Source: Nautilia profundicola AmH
GTDB lineage: Bacteria > Campylobacterota > Campylobacteria > Campylobacterales > Nautiliaceae
Direction: 5' to 3'
Length of the DNA stretch: 64,000 nucleotides
Assembly: GCF_000021725.1 (NCBI RefSeq)
Contig: NC_012115.1
Span: 707,001-771,000 of the forward strand
Shown: in pieces, positions 51,505 through 60,316 of the stretch
How positions within the stretch are numbered: the first letter of the stretch is position 1
How the letters are laid out: each line of letters opens with the position of its first letter
The notes under the pieces: generated by a model
The model's input: the letters and a program-made list of their open reading frames with translations, nothing else
What the model was told of the DNA's origin: nothing
Databases searched by the model: none
Program-made: the position numbers and the translations under genes

Positions 51505-54073
51505 TTAGTTTCCTTAATTCATCTTCCACTTTTTGGAATTTTTCTTTTAATTCGATTAATTCGTTTTTATTTTTTTCAACTACTTCCTGAGGGGCACGTT
51601 CCACGAAATTTTTATTTGAAAGTTTTTTCTCAAGTTTTTCTATTTCTTTATTTAATTTTTCTTTTTGTTTTGTAAGTCTTTCAATAAGTGGAGTAATGTC
51701 GACTTCTTCTTTGCTTACCATTGTTTCAAGGTTGTCGCTGATATCTCTTATTGCGTTTGGAATTTGAGAATCTACAAACTCAACCTCATTTACACGTGCA
51801 AGTCTTTTAATGTACTCTTTTGCAAGTTCAGGTAAATTTGCAAGAACGTACGCTTTTTTGATCTCTTTTGCACCTGTAAGCGCTTTGATTCTTCTGAGGC
51901 TAACGATTGCTTCGATGATCATATCAAAATCCGCAGGTTTTTCCACTTCTTTAACCTCAGGGAAATCTTTTAGCATGATTGAGTTGTTTTCGATATCAGT
52001 TTGTGAGAGCTCCTGATATAAAAATTCGGTAATAAACGGCATAAACGGATGAAGCAGTTTCATAGCCTCTTTATATATACTTCCAAGTTCACTGATAGAA
52101 TCTTTGCTGACTTTGCTAAGCTCAATTCCCCAGTCGCAGAAATCCTGCCATAAGAATCTGTAAAGCGTCATAGCCGCGTCGTTAAATCTGTATTCGTCAA
52201 GTTCACGTCTTACCTGTTTGGTTGCTTCGTTTAGCTTATAAAGCATCCATTTTCCAAGGTCTGTTTTGATTTCAGTATTTTCAAGGTCTTCAAATTTCTC
52301 TTGATGCATTTTTAAAAATCTTGCGGCGTTATAGAGTTTATTGGTGAAATTTCTGCTCTCGATAAGTTTAGCTTCGCTAAGTTTTATATCCCTTCCTTGA
52401 ACCGCAAGGATTGCTAATGTAAATCTGAGTGCGTCGGCAGAGTATTTTTCAATCATTTCAAGAGGGTCTATTACGTTTCCTTTTGATTTTGACATTTTCT
52501 GACCGTGCTCGTCCCTTACGAGAGCATGAAGGTATACGTCTCTAAACGGTACGTCTTTTAGGAAGTGCGTACCCATCATCATCATTCTCGCAACCCAGAA
52601 GAAAAGGATGTCAAAACCGGTAATTAATAGGTTGTTTGGATAAAATCTCTCAAGGTCTTCAGGATTCCATTTTTCACCTTTACCCCATTCTCCGTTTTCC
52701 CATCCGAGCGTTGAGAAAGGCCATAGGGCTGAACTGAACCACGTATCAAGTACGTCAGGGTCCTGGTGGAAGTTTTTGCTTTTACATTTAGGACATTCTG
52801 TAGGCTCTTCCACGCTTGCCCATTCATGTCCGCATTCGTCGCAGTAATATACAGGAATCTGATGACCCCACCATAGCTGTCTACTTATACACCAATCCCT
52901 AAGTTCTCTCATCCATGCGTCATAGTTGTTTTTCCACTGTTTAGGGTGAAATTTGACATCTCCTCTGTTTGCAGCTTCAATTGCAGGAATCGCCACTTCT
53001 TTTTTCAAAAACCATTGAGTAGAAACATACGGCTCGATTATGCTTTTACATCTGTAGCAGTGTCCTACCTGATGGGTATGCTCTTCAATTTTTTCAATAA
53101 ATCCTTTTTCTTCTAATTTTTTAATAATATCTTCTCTCGCTTCTATTCTGTCTCTTCCTTTAAATTCAAGAGCGTGTTCGTTTAAAATACCTTTTTCATC
53201 AAATACTTTAATAATTTCAAGATTATGTCTGAGTCCGACTTCGTAGTCATTAGGGTCATGAGCAGGAGTCACTTTAACACATCCCGTACCGAATTCCATA
53301 TCTACGTATTCGTCAGCGATTATTGGAATTTCTCTATTTACTAACGGTAAAATAACTGTTTTACCTATTAGATGTTTGTATCTTTCATCTTCCGGGTTTA
53401 CCATTACAGCCGTATCGCCGAAATATGTTTCAGGTCTTGTTGTCGCCACAACTACAAATTCGTCACTATCTTTAATAGGATATTTTATATGTACAAGCTG
53501 TCCTTTATGAGTATCATATTCCACTTCAATATCACTTAGCGCTCCGTCTTTCGGACACCAGTTGACCATATAATTGCCTTTTACTATAAGGCCTTCTTCA
53601 TATAATTTTTTAAACGCAACCCTTACGGCTCTTTGAAGCCCCTCATCCATTGTAAAACGTTCTCTGCTCCATGCCGGTGAAGCACCGAGGTGTCTTAACT
53701 GTTTGGTTATTGTTCCACCGCTGAACTCTTTCCATTCCCAGACTCTTTTTAAGAATTCCTCACGTCCAAGATCTTCTTTTGTTTTACCTTCTGCTAATAT
53801 TTGCTTTTCTACGACATTTTGAGTAGCAATGCCGGCATGGTCTGTACCAGGTTGCCAAAGCGTAGCATAACCGTCCATTCTTTTGTATCTAACCATAATA
53901 TCTTGAAGAGTAAATGTTAAAGCGTGTCCGATATGTAAACTTCCCGTTACGTTAGGAGGAGGCATAACAATGCAGAAATTTTTCTTTTTTGAATAATCTA
54001 CCTCAAAAAAACCTTTATTTTCCCATAAATTATAATATTTTTGTTCAATTTCGTGAGGATTATATTCTTTCAT
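51497..54073 (-). CDS. valS: Valyl-tRNA synthetase
   Basis: A class I synthetase of 858 residues. The HIGH motif is PPPNVTGSLHIGHALTF near 36-52, the CP1 editing domain lies at about 190-330 with TTRPETYFGDTAV, and a zinc-ribbon-like CDECGHEW/CPKCKSK is near 405-425. KMSKSKGNVIDP is near 514, with the anticodon domain after 580. The C-terminal coiled coil ends in repeated KLNKEIEKLEKKLSNK, the ValS tRNA-binding arm. Promoter: minus-strand TATAAT at 54096-54101. Confidence 0.97.
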   Translation of the reverse strand: MKEYNPHEIEQKYYNLWENKGFFEVDYSKKKNFCIVMPPPNVTGSLHIGHALTFTLQDIMVRYKRMDGYATLWQPGTDHAGIATQNVVEKQILAEGKTKEDLGREEFLKRVWEWKEFSGGTITKQLRHLGASPAWSRERFTMDEGLQRAVRVAFKKLYEEGLIVKGNYMVNWCPKDGALSDIEVEYDTHKGQLVHIKYPIKDSDEFVVVATTRPETYFGDTAVMVNPEDERYKHLIGKTVILPLVNREIPIIADEYVDMEFGTGCVKVTPAHDPNDYEVGLRHNLEIIKVFDEKGILNEHALEFKGRDRIEAREDIIKKLEEKGFIEKIEEHTHQVGHCYRCKSIIEPYVSTQWFLKKEVAIPAIEAANRGDVKFHPKQWKNNYDAWMRELRDWCISRQLWWGHQIPVYYCDECGHEWASVEEPTECPKCKSKNFHQDPDVLDTWFSSALWPFSTLGWENGEWGKGEKWNPEDLERFYPNNLLITGFDILFFWVARMMMMGTHFLKDVPFRDVYLHALVRDEHGQKMSKSKGNVIDPLEMIEKYSADALRFTLAILAVQGRDIKLSEAKLIESRNFTNKLYNAARFLKMHQEKFEDLENTEIKTDLGKWMLYKLNEATKQVRRELDEYRFNDAAMTLYRFLWQDFCDWGIELSKVSKDSISELGSIYKEAMKLLHPFMPFITEFLYQELSQTDIENNSIMLKDFPEVKEVEKPADFDMIIEAIVSLRRIKALTGAKEIKKAYVLANLPELAKEYIKRLARVNEVEFVDSQIPNAIRDISDNLETMVSKEEVDITPLIERLTKQKEKLNKEIEKLEKKLSNKNFVERAPQEVVEKNKNELIELKEKFQKVEDELRKLND

Positions 54074-54219
54074 TAAAAAATCCTTTTTTCGTGCAATTAT
54101 ACTATAAATGTTGAAAGTAGGTAAGCCTTTATTGACGATATATATAAGTTATGCTTTTTTAATAATTTTAGTAAAAAACACCAACTGTTTAATTTGCATC
54201 ACTAAAATAAATTTTGTGC

Positions 54220-54225
54220 TATAAT
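54220..54225 (+). promoter_or_regulatory. -10 box of the fliW2-proC-pseudopilin operon
   Basis: TATAAT in TTTGTGCTATAATTAGG, 40 bases before the fliW ATG, within the 192-base gap shared with the divergent valS. Confidence 0.6.
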
Positions 54226-54265
54226 TAGGAATATTAATTGCTTTATTTGGAAAAAAAGGAATAAA

Positions 54266-54643
54266 ATGACGTTTAAAGTTGTGTTGCCTATACTTGGATT
54301 TGAAGATATAAAAGAATTTGAGCTTGAAAAAATAGATGATAATTTCTACACTCTAAAACATGATAAAGTTACTTTCACATTGATCAATCCTTTTTTAATA
54401 AGAAATGATTATGATTTTGAAATATCTCAAAATGAACAAGAAATTCTACAGATTGATGAAAATAGTAATTTTTTAGTATTAAACATAATGATTGTTAATA
54501 AACCTTTTATAGAATCAACCGTTAATTTTGCAGCTCCGTTAATTTTTAATTTGGATAAAAACATAATGGGGCAGGTAATACTTGAAAAATACGGTTACGG
54601 TTTGACCGAACCGCTTAAAAATTTTATAAAGAACGGAAAATGA
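54266..54643 (+). CDS. fliW: Flagellar assembly factor FliW, copy 2
   Basis: A 125-residue FliW paralogue: ILGFEDIKEFEL near 9-20, FTLINPFLIRNDYDFEI near 37, and VNFAAPLIFNLDKNIMGQVIL near 85. Its place directly before proC is the same as Cj1075 in Campylobacter jejuni, so this is probably the main FliW by position. It overlaps proC by 4 bases (ATGA). Confidence 0.92.
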   Translation: MTFKVVLPILGFEDIKEFELEKIDDNFYTLKHDKVTFTLINPFLIRNDYDFEISQNEQEILQIDENSNFLVLNIMIVNKPFIESTVNFAAPLIFNLDKNIMGQVILEKYGYGLTEPLKNFIKNGK

Positions 54644-55377
54644 TATATATTATCGGTTACGGTTCAATGGCAAAAGCAATTGCCGGAGGTTTAAAAAATA
54701 AAAAAGAATTTGCGGTTGTTGGAAGAGATGAAAAAAAACTAAAGGAATTTTCGCAAGAATTTAATTGTAAATATTATCTTTTAGACGGTTTTGATATAAG
54801 CGGCAAAATTATTTTACTTACTGTAAAACCTTATGCGCTTCAAGAAGTTTCTATGAGATTAAAAGGTGAAGCGGATGTTTTAATTTCTATTTTGGCGGGA
54901 AAAAGCTTATTGGAACTTGAAAGAATAAAAGCCAAAGCTTATATCAGAGCAATGCCTAATGTAGCCGCTAAATATAATGCTTCGACTACCGCAATAACCG
55001 GAGATATTGAAGCTAAAGATATAGCAATGGAAATTTTTTCAGCTATTGGTACTGCTATATGGATGGAAAATGATGATGAAATAGATATGGCAACCGCCAT
55101 TATAGGAAGTGGACCCGCATTTTTGGCTTTAATAGCTGAAGCATTTAGCGATGGCGGTGTTTATATAGGTTTGAAAAGGGATAAAGCTATTGAACTTACA
55201 AAAGGACTTTTTAAAAGTTTTGCGGCAATTGACGATAATTACTCATCAATAAAAGATTCGGTAATGTCTCCTAAAGGAACGACTGCTGAAGGTGTATATG
55301 CGCTTGAGGAAGAAGGAATCAGAGGAAAAATAATAAAGGCAGTAAAAAAAACCTATGAAAAATCAAAAAAAATATAG
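54640..55377 (+). CDS. proC: Pyrroline-5-carboxylate reductase
   Basis: The last step of proline synthesis. It has 245 residues. The N-terminal NAD(P) fold IIGYGSMAKAIAGGL starts at residue 3, and the C-terminal domain has AIIGSGPAFLALIAEAFSDGG near 163 and MSPKGTTAEGV near 212, the family signature. Somewhat shorter than the 270-residue norm. Overlaps the pseudopilin gene by 23 bases. Confidence 0.94.
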   Translation: MIYIIGYGSMAKAIAGGLKNKKEFAVVGRDEKKLKEFSQEFNCKYYLLDGFDISGKIILLTVKPYALQEVSMRLKGEADVLISILAGKSLLELERIKAKAYIRAMPNVAAKYNASTTAITGDIEAKDIAMEIFSAIGTAIWMENDDEIDMATAIIGSGPAFLALIAEAFSDGGVYIGLKRDKAIELTKGLFKSFAAIDDNYSSIKDSVMSPKGTTAEGVYALEEEGIRGKIIKAVKKTYEKSKKI

Positions 55378-56029
55378 AGGATTTACTTTATTCGAAGTAC
55401 TTGTTTCTATTATTATACTCGGAATTGTTATGAGTTCTTTTCCTATTATATTTCAAACTATGACTACAGCAAACAAACAAGTACTGCGTGAAGAGATATT
55501 TTTTCAGGAATTTACTATTCTTTCCCTTATCAATCCAAGATATTTTGATGAAAAAAACACAATCGATGACAATTTTTATAAAGATCTAAACGCTACGGGC
55601 GGTGATAGTGAGTTATTAAACAATTATAGCTCTAAATTCGCTGGTTTAACAAGTAGAATAGGGAAAGCTACATTTAACAATAATATCTTGAGAAGCGGTA
55701 GTAGTGATACTACTTCAAGTATAGGTCTTGATGCCGGGGAAAACGCATCTGACGTTTCTACTTACGATGATATTGATGATTTTAACGGATATAGTGAAAA
55801 TTTTTTAAGTAACACGATCCATGTAAATGTGAAATATATTTCCGATAACGCTGCATATTCTGATGAAAATATTAGTTTTACCTATAATTATTCTACAGCA
55901 GCAAATAATACAAATATTAAATTAATAACCATTTGGGCTCAAGTCGGAGACACAAATATTACATTAAAGTATCCTACTTGTAATATAGGAGCAAGTAAAT
56001 TTTTATCTTTAGAGGAAATAAGCAGATGA
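55355..56029 (+). CDS. Pseudopilin-like protein (competence/type II secretion type)
   Basis: A 224-residue protein with a type IV prepilin leader: KKYRGFTLFEVLVSIIILG, cleavage expected between Gly9 and Phe10, with Glu14 as the +5 glutamate, then a hydrophobic helix and a Ser/Asn-rich globular part. Position after fliW-proC matches ctsT of Campylobacter, a transformation gene. A minor pseudopilin for DNA uptake is the likely role; a small type II secretion role cannot be excluded. Confidence 0.82.
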   Translation: MKNQKKYRGFTLFEVLVSIIILGIVMSSFPIIFQTMTTANKQVLREEIFFQEFTILSLINPRYFDEKNTIDDNFYKDLNATGGDSELLNNYSSKFAGLTSRIGKATFNNNILRSGSSDTTSSIGLDAGENASDVSTYDDIDDFNGYSENFLSNTIHVNVKYISDNAAYSDENISFTYNYSTAANNTNIKLITIWAQVGDTNITLKYPTCNIGASKFLSLEEISR

Positions 56030-57027
56030 AAAAATCATTTACATTAGTAGAATTAATTATTGTTGTTGTAATTCTTGGAATTTTAGGAACTATTTCAATA
56101 GAAATATTACAAAACACGTTTCAAAATTACATCAAAACCAAAGAACTTAACAAATTAGCATTTAAAACGGATTTGACACTTAATATTATTGCTTCAAAAC
56201 TTCAAAACAGAATTAAAAACAGTGTAATAGCTGTTGAATGTAACGCAACATTACCTGCATCAAATTCTCAAAGCTGTATAAACTCTTCAATGAAAAACTT
56301 CATTACCGTGAGTAATTTAGATCCTACGAATAGTTATAAATATCCTGTTTTAGAATGGCTGTATGTACCTATTTACGCTAAAAGAGGAATGTGGGATTCC
56401 GCTAAAAAATCGATACAACCGGGTTGGAGCGGTTTTGTGGATTTGAAATTGACTGATGTAAGCAATAATGACGAATACAATATTACAAGTCCTGACAGTA
56501 ACTTTACAATAGCTAAACAGATAGAAAAAGCATGGTTTGATTCTTGGGGTGTACCGAATAGCGGCGATGTATTTGCTGATAAATTTGATGTTTTGGTATT
56601 TAGCGGTAGTGACGGAAGAGGGGATTTTGATGATATTAACAATTCTTACGGTTATTATGGAAATACTGCAACAAGAGTATTTGAACTTAATAACACTTCA
56701 GATACAAAATTGAATATAAAAGCAATAAACCCTTCAAATTCTACAACCGTATATGAAGGTTATTATTTAGTAAGAGGCGCTATGGCAATAGTACCGGTAT
56801 ATGATGCTTCTTCCCATGATTATAATTTAACTTTAAGATTTAATTATTTCCCATGGAATGCCGAAATGTATATGGAAGGTAACAGTACGTTACTTGCAAC
56901 TCATGTTACGCAGTTTAAGTTTAAAGAAGAGGGCGGGGTAGTTAGACTTTATTTATGTATAACGGCGCCTCAAGCTAAACTAACAGATTTTAATCTTACA
57001 ATTTGTAAAGAAAAGGTTGTATTTTGA
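56026..57027 (+). CDS. Pseudopilin-like protein with a long globular part
   Basis: 333 residues with the prepilin segment MKKSFTLVELIIVVVILG (cleavage after Ser4, +5 Glu present; Ser instead of Gly at -1 is unusual). The extracytoplasmic part is Asn-rich with paired Cys (CNATLPASNSQSC near 68-80, CITAPQ and NLTICKEK near the end) that could form disulfides. It looks like a large minor pseudopilin (GspK/J-like in size). Overlaps both neighbours by 4 bases. Confidence 0.8.
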   Translation: MKKSFTLVELIIVVVILGILGTISIEILQNTFQNYIKTKELNKLAFKTDLTLNIIASKLQNRIKNSVIAVECNATLPASNSQSCINSSMKNFITVSNLDPTNSYKYPVLEWLYVPIYAKRGMWDSAKKSIQPGWSGFVDLKLTDVSNNDEYNITSPDSNFTIAKQIEKAWFDSWGVPNSGDVFADKFDVLVFSGSDGRGDFDDINNSYGYYGNTATRVFELNNTSDTKLNIKAINPSNSTTVYEGYYLVRGAMAIVPVYDASSHDYNLTLRFNYFPWNAEMYMEGNSTLLATHVTQFKFKEEGGVVRLYLCITAPQAKLTDFNLTICKEKVVF

Positions 57028-57461
57028 AAAAAGCGTTTAGTATGATTATAACTATTGTGTTTATTGTGGTAATGTCAATTATAGGAATAATGATATTAAA
57101 ATTCAGTTCAGCCTCAACAACACATACTGCGAGAAGTTTTATGGATACAAAAGCTGAATTAATGTTAAAAAGTGCTACAGAATATGCAATATTGGCTTTA
57201 CAGGGGCATGAGTTTAATTCAACAAATAAATGCATAAACAACATACATCTTACAGATAGTGATAATATGTTTGATGCGAATATAACTTTTCATTATTTTG
57301 TTACCGACTGTACAAGCAATCCTACATTGTGGAGCGGGTGCAAATGTAGCGATATTCAAACCGGAGACACCAACGGAAGTGTTCTTGTATATGTGACAGT
57401 AACTTCAAAAAATCCTAATTTTAATATAAGAAAAGTACGTTTTACTCTTCAAAATCCATAA
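57024..57461 (+). CDS. PilX-like small membrane-anchored protein
   Basis: 145 residues. The N terminus AFSMIITIVFIVVMSIIGIMIL is a prepilin-like hydrophobic helix that lacks the +5 Glu, as in PilX/GspK-type proteins. The globular part has Cys residues in TNKCIN, VTDCTSN and SGCKCSD, likely disulfide-bonded. Third gene of the pseudopilin cluster; probably forms a tip complex with the two before it (inference). Confidence 0.75.
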   Translation: MKKAFSMIITIVFIVVMSIIGIMILKFSSASTTHTARSFMDTKAELMLKSATEYAILALQGHEFNSTNKCINNIHLTDSDNMFDANITFHYFVTDCTSNPTLWSGCKCSDIQTGDTNGSVLVYVTVTSKNPNFNIRKVRFTLQNP

Positions 57462-57485
57462 TATATAGGTTATAATTTAGATAAT

Positions 57486-57502
57486 AAACGGTTAAGCCGT
57501 TT
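57486..57502 (+). promoter_or_regulatory. Hairpin in the hpf leader or 3' end of the pseudopilin operon
   Basis: AAACGG, loop TTAAG, CCGTTT, extendable outward by TAAT/TTA pairs. A TATAAT-like -10 (around 57471-57476) lies just before it, so the hairpin would be at the 5' end of the hpf message. It could also stop upstream transcription. Only short T-runs follow. Confidence 0.55.
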
Positions 57503-57530
57503 GTTATTTAAAAAGAAAGGAGCACGTATC

Positions 57531-58031
57531 ATGAACGTAACAATAGTTGGTAGAAACGTTGAGCTTACAGAAGCTATGAAAGATCATATTTCTAAAGTAG
57601 TAAGCGAAGTAGAAAAATATAATCTTGGAATTTTACATTCAATTGTAACTGTTGAAAAAGATAAAAGAGATTTTTTTACAGTTGAAATAATAATGAATAT
57701 ACCTGATAAAGGAACCGCTGTAGTTCATTATAAAGATAAAGATATGTATGCAGCACTTGATAAAGCAAAAGACAAATTAGAAAAACTTCTTAGAAGATAC
57801 CATGATAAAATTACAGATTATCGTAAAAAAGACAGAATTGAAGAATTAATTGTAGAAGAAGAGCAAGATGAGATTGTTGAAATGCCTCTTGATATCGAAA
57901 AACCTTTAAGTATTGAGGAAGCCAAAGAAGAGTTTAAAAATTCAGGGCTTTATTTTATGGTATTTAAAGATTTAGAAGGTGAAAAAAGAGTAATTTACAG
58001 AAGAAAAGACGGAAAATTAGGATTATATTAA
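57531..58031 (+). CDS. hpf: Ribosome hibernation promoting factor, long form
   Basis: 166 residues. The N-terminal HPF domain (1-100: MNVTIVGRNVELTEAMKDHI, AALDKAKDKLEKLLRRYHDK) binds in the 30S mRNA channel. The C-terminal domain (115-166: PLSIEEAKEEFKNSGLYFMVF) mediates 100S ribosome dimers, so this is the long form. Start at ATG 57531 after AAAGGAG; a reading from 57501 would include the ribosome site and hairpin arm. Confidence 0.94.
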   Translation: MNVTIVGRNVELTEAMKDHISKVVSEVEKYNLGILHSIVTVEKDKRDFFTVEIIMNIPDKGTAVVHYKDKDMYAALDKAKDKLEKLLRRYHDKITDYRKKDRIEELIVEEEQDEIVEMPLDIEKPLSIEEAKEEFKNSGLYFMVFKDLEGEKRVIYRRKDGKLGLY

Positions 58032-58068
58032 AAATTTTGTTAAAATTCCGTCCAAAAAAGGAGATTAA

Positions 58069-58203
58069 ATGAAAAGAACATACCAACCAAGTAAAATCAG
58101 AAGAAAAAGAACTCACGGGTTCAGAGCAAGACTAAAGACTAAAAACGGAAGAAAAGTATTAGCGAGAAGAAGAGCTAAAGGTAGAAAAAGATTAGCGGTT
58201 TAA
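58069..58203 (+). CDS. rpmH: Ribosomal protein L34
   Basis: A 44-residue, highly basic protein: [20 protein letters not shown], then [20 protein letters not shown], the textbook L34 sequence. Preceded by AAAAAAGGAG and a TTAAAAT -10 at about 58040-58046. The end overlaps the probable start of rnpA. First gene of the rpmH-rnpA-yidD-yidC-jag-mnmE run. Confidence 0.97.
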   Translation: MKRTYQPSKIRRKRTHGFRARLKTKNGRKVLARRRAKGRKRLAV

Positions 58204-58490
58204 ATAAAAAAGAAATTGAAATAGTTTTTAAAAAAGGGAAGAAATTTAATACTGAATTTTTCCTTATTTTTTACTTCCCTTTAACTGAGCTTAAAGTTTC
58301 GCCTGTCGTTTCTAAAAAAATATCCAAAAAAGCTGTTATTAGAAATAAAATAAAAAGACGAATCAGAAGCTTGGCATACGATGTTTTAGAAAAAGGTGGT
58401 TATGCTATAGTTGCAAAAAAAGATATATCGGAATACGAATTTGCAAAACTTAAAAAAGATTTTCAAAAAATTATTAATAAAATTAATTAA
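58191..58490 (+). CDS. rnpA: Ribonuclease P protein component, with a non-standard start
   Basis: It assists the RNase P RNA in maturing tRNA 5' ends. The reading frame gives [16 protein letters not shown], then [17 protein letters not shown], then [14 protein letters not shown], containing the RnpA signature (K-x4-RN-x-KRR-x-R). In this frame a stop at 58182-58184 is followed by no ATG, GTG or TTG before the conserved region. The only plausible initiator is ATT at 58191, with AAAGGT (58177-58182) 8 bases upstream and inside rpmH. From there the protein has 99 residues, slightly short. The stop is TAA at 58488. A sequencing frameshift is the alternative. Confidence 0.88.
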   Translation: MSGLNKKEIEIVFKKGKKFNTEFFLIFYFPLTELKVSPVVSKKISKKAVIRNKIKRRIRSLAYDVLEKGGYAIVAKKDISEYEFAKLKKDFQKIINKIN

Positions 58491-58785
58491 TATATATCAG
58501 ATATATCTAAGTCCGATGCTTGGTGACAACTGCAGATATTATCCGAGCTGTTCGGAATATACTAAAATAGAATTTGAAAATGATAATTTATTTAGAGCCG
58601 TTTATAAATCAACAAAGCGTATTTTAACTTGCAATCAGTTGTTTAGAGGCGGTATTGATTATCCTGTTGTTAAAAAACAAATTAAAACCGACTTTTTTAT
58701 TAAAAAGCCTAATTTTAAGTATTGGCTGATACCAACTGATAAAAAAGACGAATATATAATAATAAAGGCTGAAAATGGAAAATAA
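58441..58785 (+). CDS. yidD: YidD membrane protein insertion efficiency factor
   Basis: A small membrane-associated protein that aids YidC. It shows [32 protein letters not shown], the family hallmark, then CNQLFRGGIDYP. There is no ATG before the conserved part. TTG at 58441 (114 residues, [11 protein letters not shown]) is the best start; a TTG at 58411 would add ten residues. Either start lies inside rnpA. The C-terminal 40 residues (about 75-114) extend beyond the minimal YidD and are Lys-rich. Overlaps yidC by 11 bases. Confidence 0.9.
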   Translation: MQNLKKIFKKLLIKLINIYQIYLSPMLGDNCRYYPSCSEYTKIEFENDNLFRAVYKSTKRILTCNQLFRGGIDYPVVKKQIKTDFFIKKPNFKYWLIPTDKKDEYIIIKAENGK

Positions 58786-60316
58786 CGGACAATTAAGAAG
58801 AATATTAATTGCAACAGTAATATCTTTTGCGTTTTTTGTTGCATATGATTATTTCGTATTAACTCCTCAGCAAAAAGCTGCTTCTCAATTAGTTGAACAA
58901 AACAAAACTACTGTAAAAACTGTATCTAACACAAACAATGCTGCTGACAAAATTTCAAAAAAAGCTAATAACGAAAACGTTACAACAATAGCAACTGTTA
59001 GTGCGAAAAATTTCCAGATCAAAATTGATTCATTAGGAAGAATTAGCAGTTTTAAATTAAAACAGACAAAATTTAATACGGAAAACGGTAAACATTTAGA
59101 ACTTGTAAACGACAAGTTACCTAAACCTTTAGAAATCAGATTTGAAAATAAAGTATTAAATAAATTAGCTTTCGAAAAACCTGTGAAAGCAGATAAAACA
59201 GAAATTACTTTAAACGACAAACCTCAGACTTTAACTTTAACACAAAATTTGAATGATAAAGAAATTGTTACAAAAATAATAACATTTTATCCTGACGGGC
59301 ATTATGACGTAAAAGTAAAACTTACTAATCCGGCGATATACTACATTACTCCGGGATACAGACCTAAAGTTGCTGTAGACAAACTTACAATTCACGGTCT
59401 TGTTGTTAAAAAAAGTGACGGGACACTAAGTATTATTGAGGATGGGGATGCTGTAAACGAAACAATAGACAATGCAATTATAACTGCTGGATTTGATAGA
59501 TACTATACTACTCTTTTATTTTCTAAAAAACCGTACAGTGTTATAGTGGTTCCTGACAATGAAGAAAATCCGGTGGCGTTTATTAAAGCCGACGACAACA
59601 GAGAATTTATAGGTTATATTGGCCCTAAATTTGTTGATACATTAGCTGCTATCGATAAAGAACTTGTAGATGTTGTTCAATATGGTGTGGGAACATTTTT
59701 TGCGAAAAACTTATTCTTTTTACTTGACTGGTTTTATAAACTTGTTGGAAACTGGGGAGTTGCAATTATTCTTTTAGTTGTTTTAGTTAGACTGGTACTT
59801 TTCCCTTTAACATATAAGGGAATGGTAAGCATGTATAAACTAAAAGAACTTGCTCCGAAAATGAAAGAAATTCAACAAAAATATAAAAAAGATCCGCAAA
59901 AACTTCAAATGCATATGATGAAGCTATATAAAGAACATGGAGCAAATCCTTTAGGAGGTTGTTTACCTTTAATATTACAAATTCCTGTTTTTTACGGTAT
60001 TTATAAACTCCTTTTATATGCTATTGAACTTAAAGGTGCATCATTTTTATGGATTAAAGATCTGAGTGTAATGGATCCTTATTTTATTTTACCTGTGTTA
60101 ATGGGTGTGAGTATGTATATACATCAGAAATTAACACCGACTAATTTCCAAGACCCTATGCAGGAGAAAATATTTAAATTTTTACCATTGATATTTACAT
60201 TCATGATGGCTACATTCCCGGCAGGGCTTGTATTATATTGGACAGTGAATAATATTCTATCAATAGCTCAGCAATGGTTGATCAACAGAATAATGGCTTC
60301 AAAGGCTAAAAAATGA
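58775..60316 (+). CDS. yidC: Membrane protein insertase YidC
   Basis: 513 residues. N-terminal membrane anchor (about 7-27), periplasmic beta-sandwich domain (about 60-300), then five-helix insertase core: GNWGVAIILLVVLVRLVLFPLT near 327 carrying the conserved groove Arg, the cytoplasmic KMKEIQQKYKKDPQKLQMHMMKLYKEHG loop, NPLGGCLPLILQIPVFYGIY near 390, and the last helix WTVNNILSIAQQW. Gram-negative YidC architecture. Confidence 0.96.
   Translation: MENNGQLRRILIATVISFAFFVAYDYFVLTPQQKAASQLVEQNKTTVKTVSNTNNAADKISKKANNENVTTIATVSAKNFQIKIDSLGRISSFKLKQTKFNTENGKHLELVNDKLPKPLEIRFENKVLNKLAFEKPVKADKTEITLNDKPQTLTLTQNLNDKEIVTKIITFYPDGHYDVKVKLTNPAIYYITPGYRPKVAVDKLTIHGLVVKKSDGTLSIIEDGDAVNETIDNAIITAGFDRYYTTLLFSKKPYSVIVVPDNEENPVAFIKADDNREFIGYIGPKFVDTLAAIDKELVDVVQYGVGTFFAKNLFFLLDWFYKLVGNWGVAIILLVVLVRLVLFPLTYKGMVSMYKLKELAPKMKEIQQKYKKDPQKLQMHMMKLYKEHGANPLGGCLPLILQIPVFYGIYKLLLYAIELKGASFLWIKDLSVMDPYFILPVLMGVSMYIHQKLTPTNFQDPMQEKIFKFLPLIFTFMMATFPAGLVLYWTVNNILSIAQQWLINRIMASKAKK

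Noticed and set aside
58183-58203. Programmed -1 frameshift from rpmH into rnpA
   Set aside because: The A-run before the rpmH stop reads A AAA AGA in the L34 frame, a poor slippery site, and an L34-RnpA fusion would be functionally odd. An ATT start is the simpler reading.
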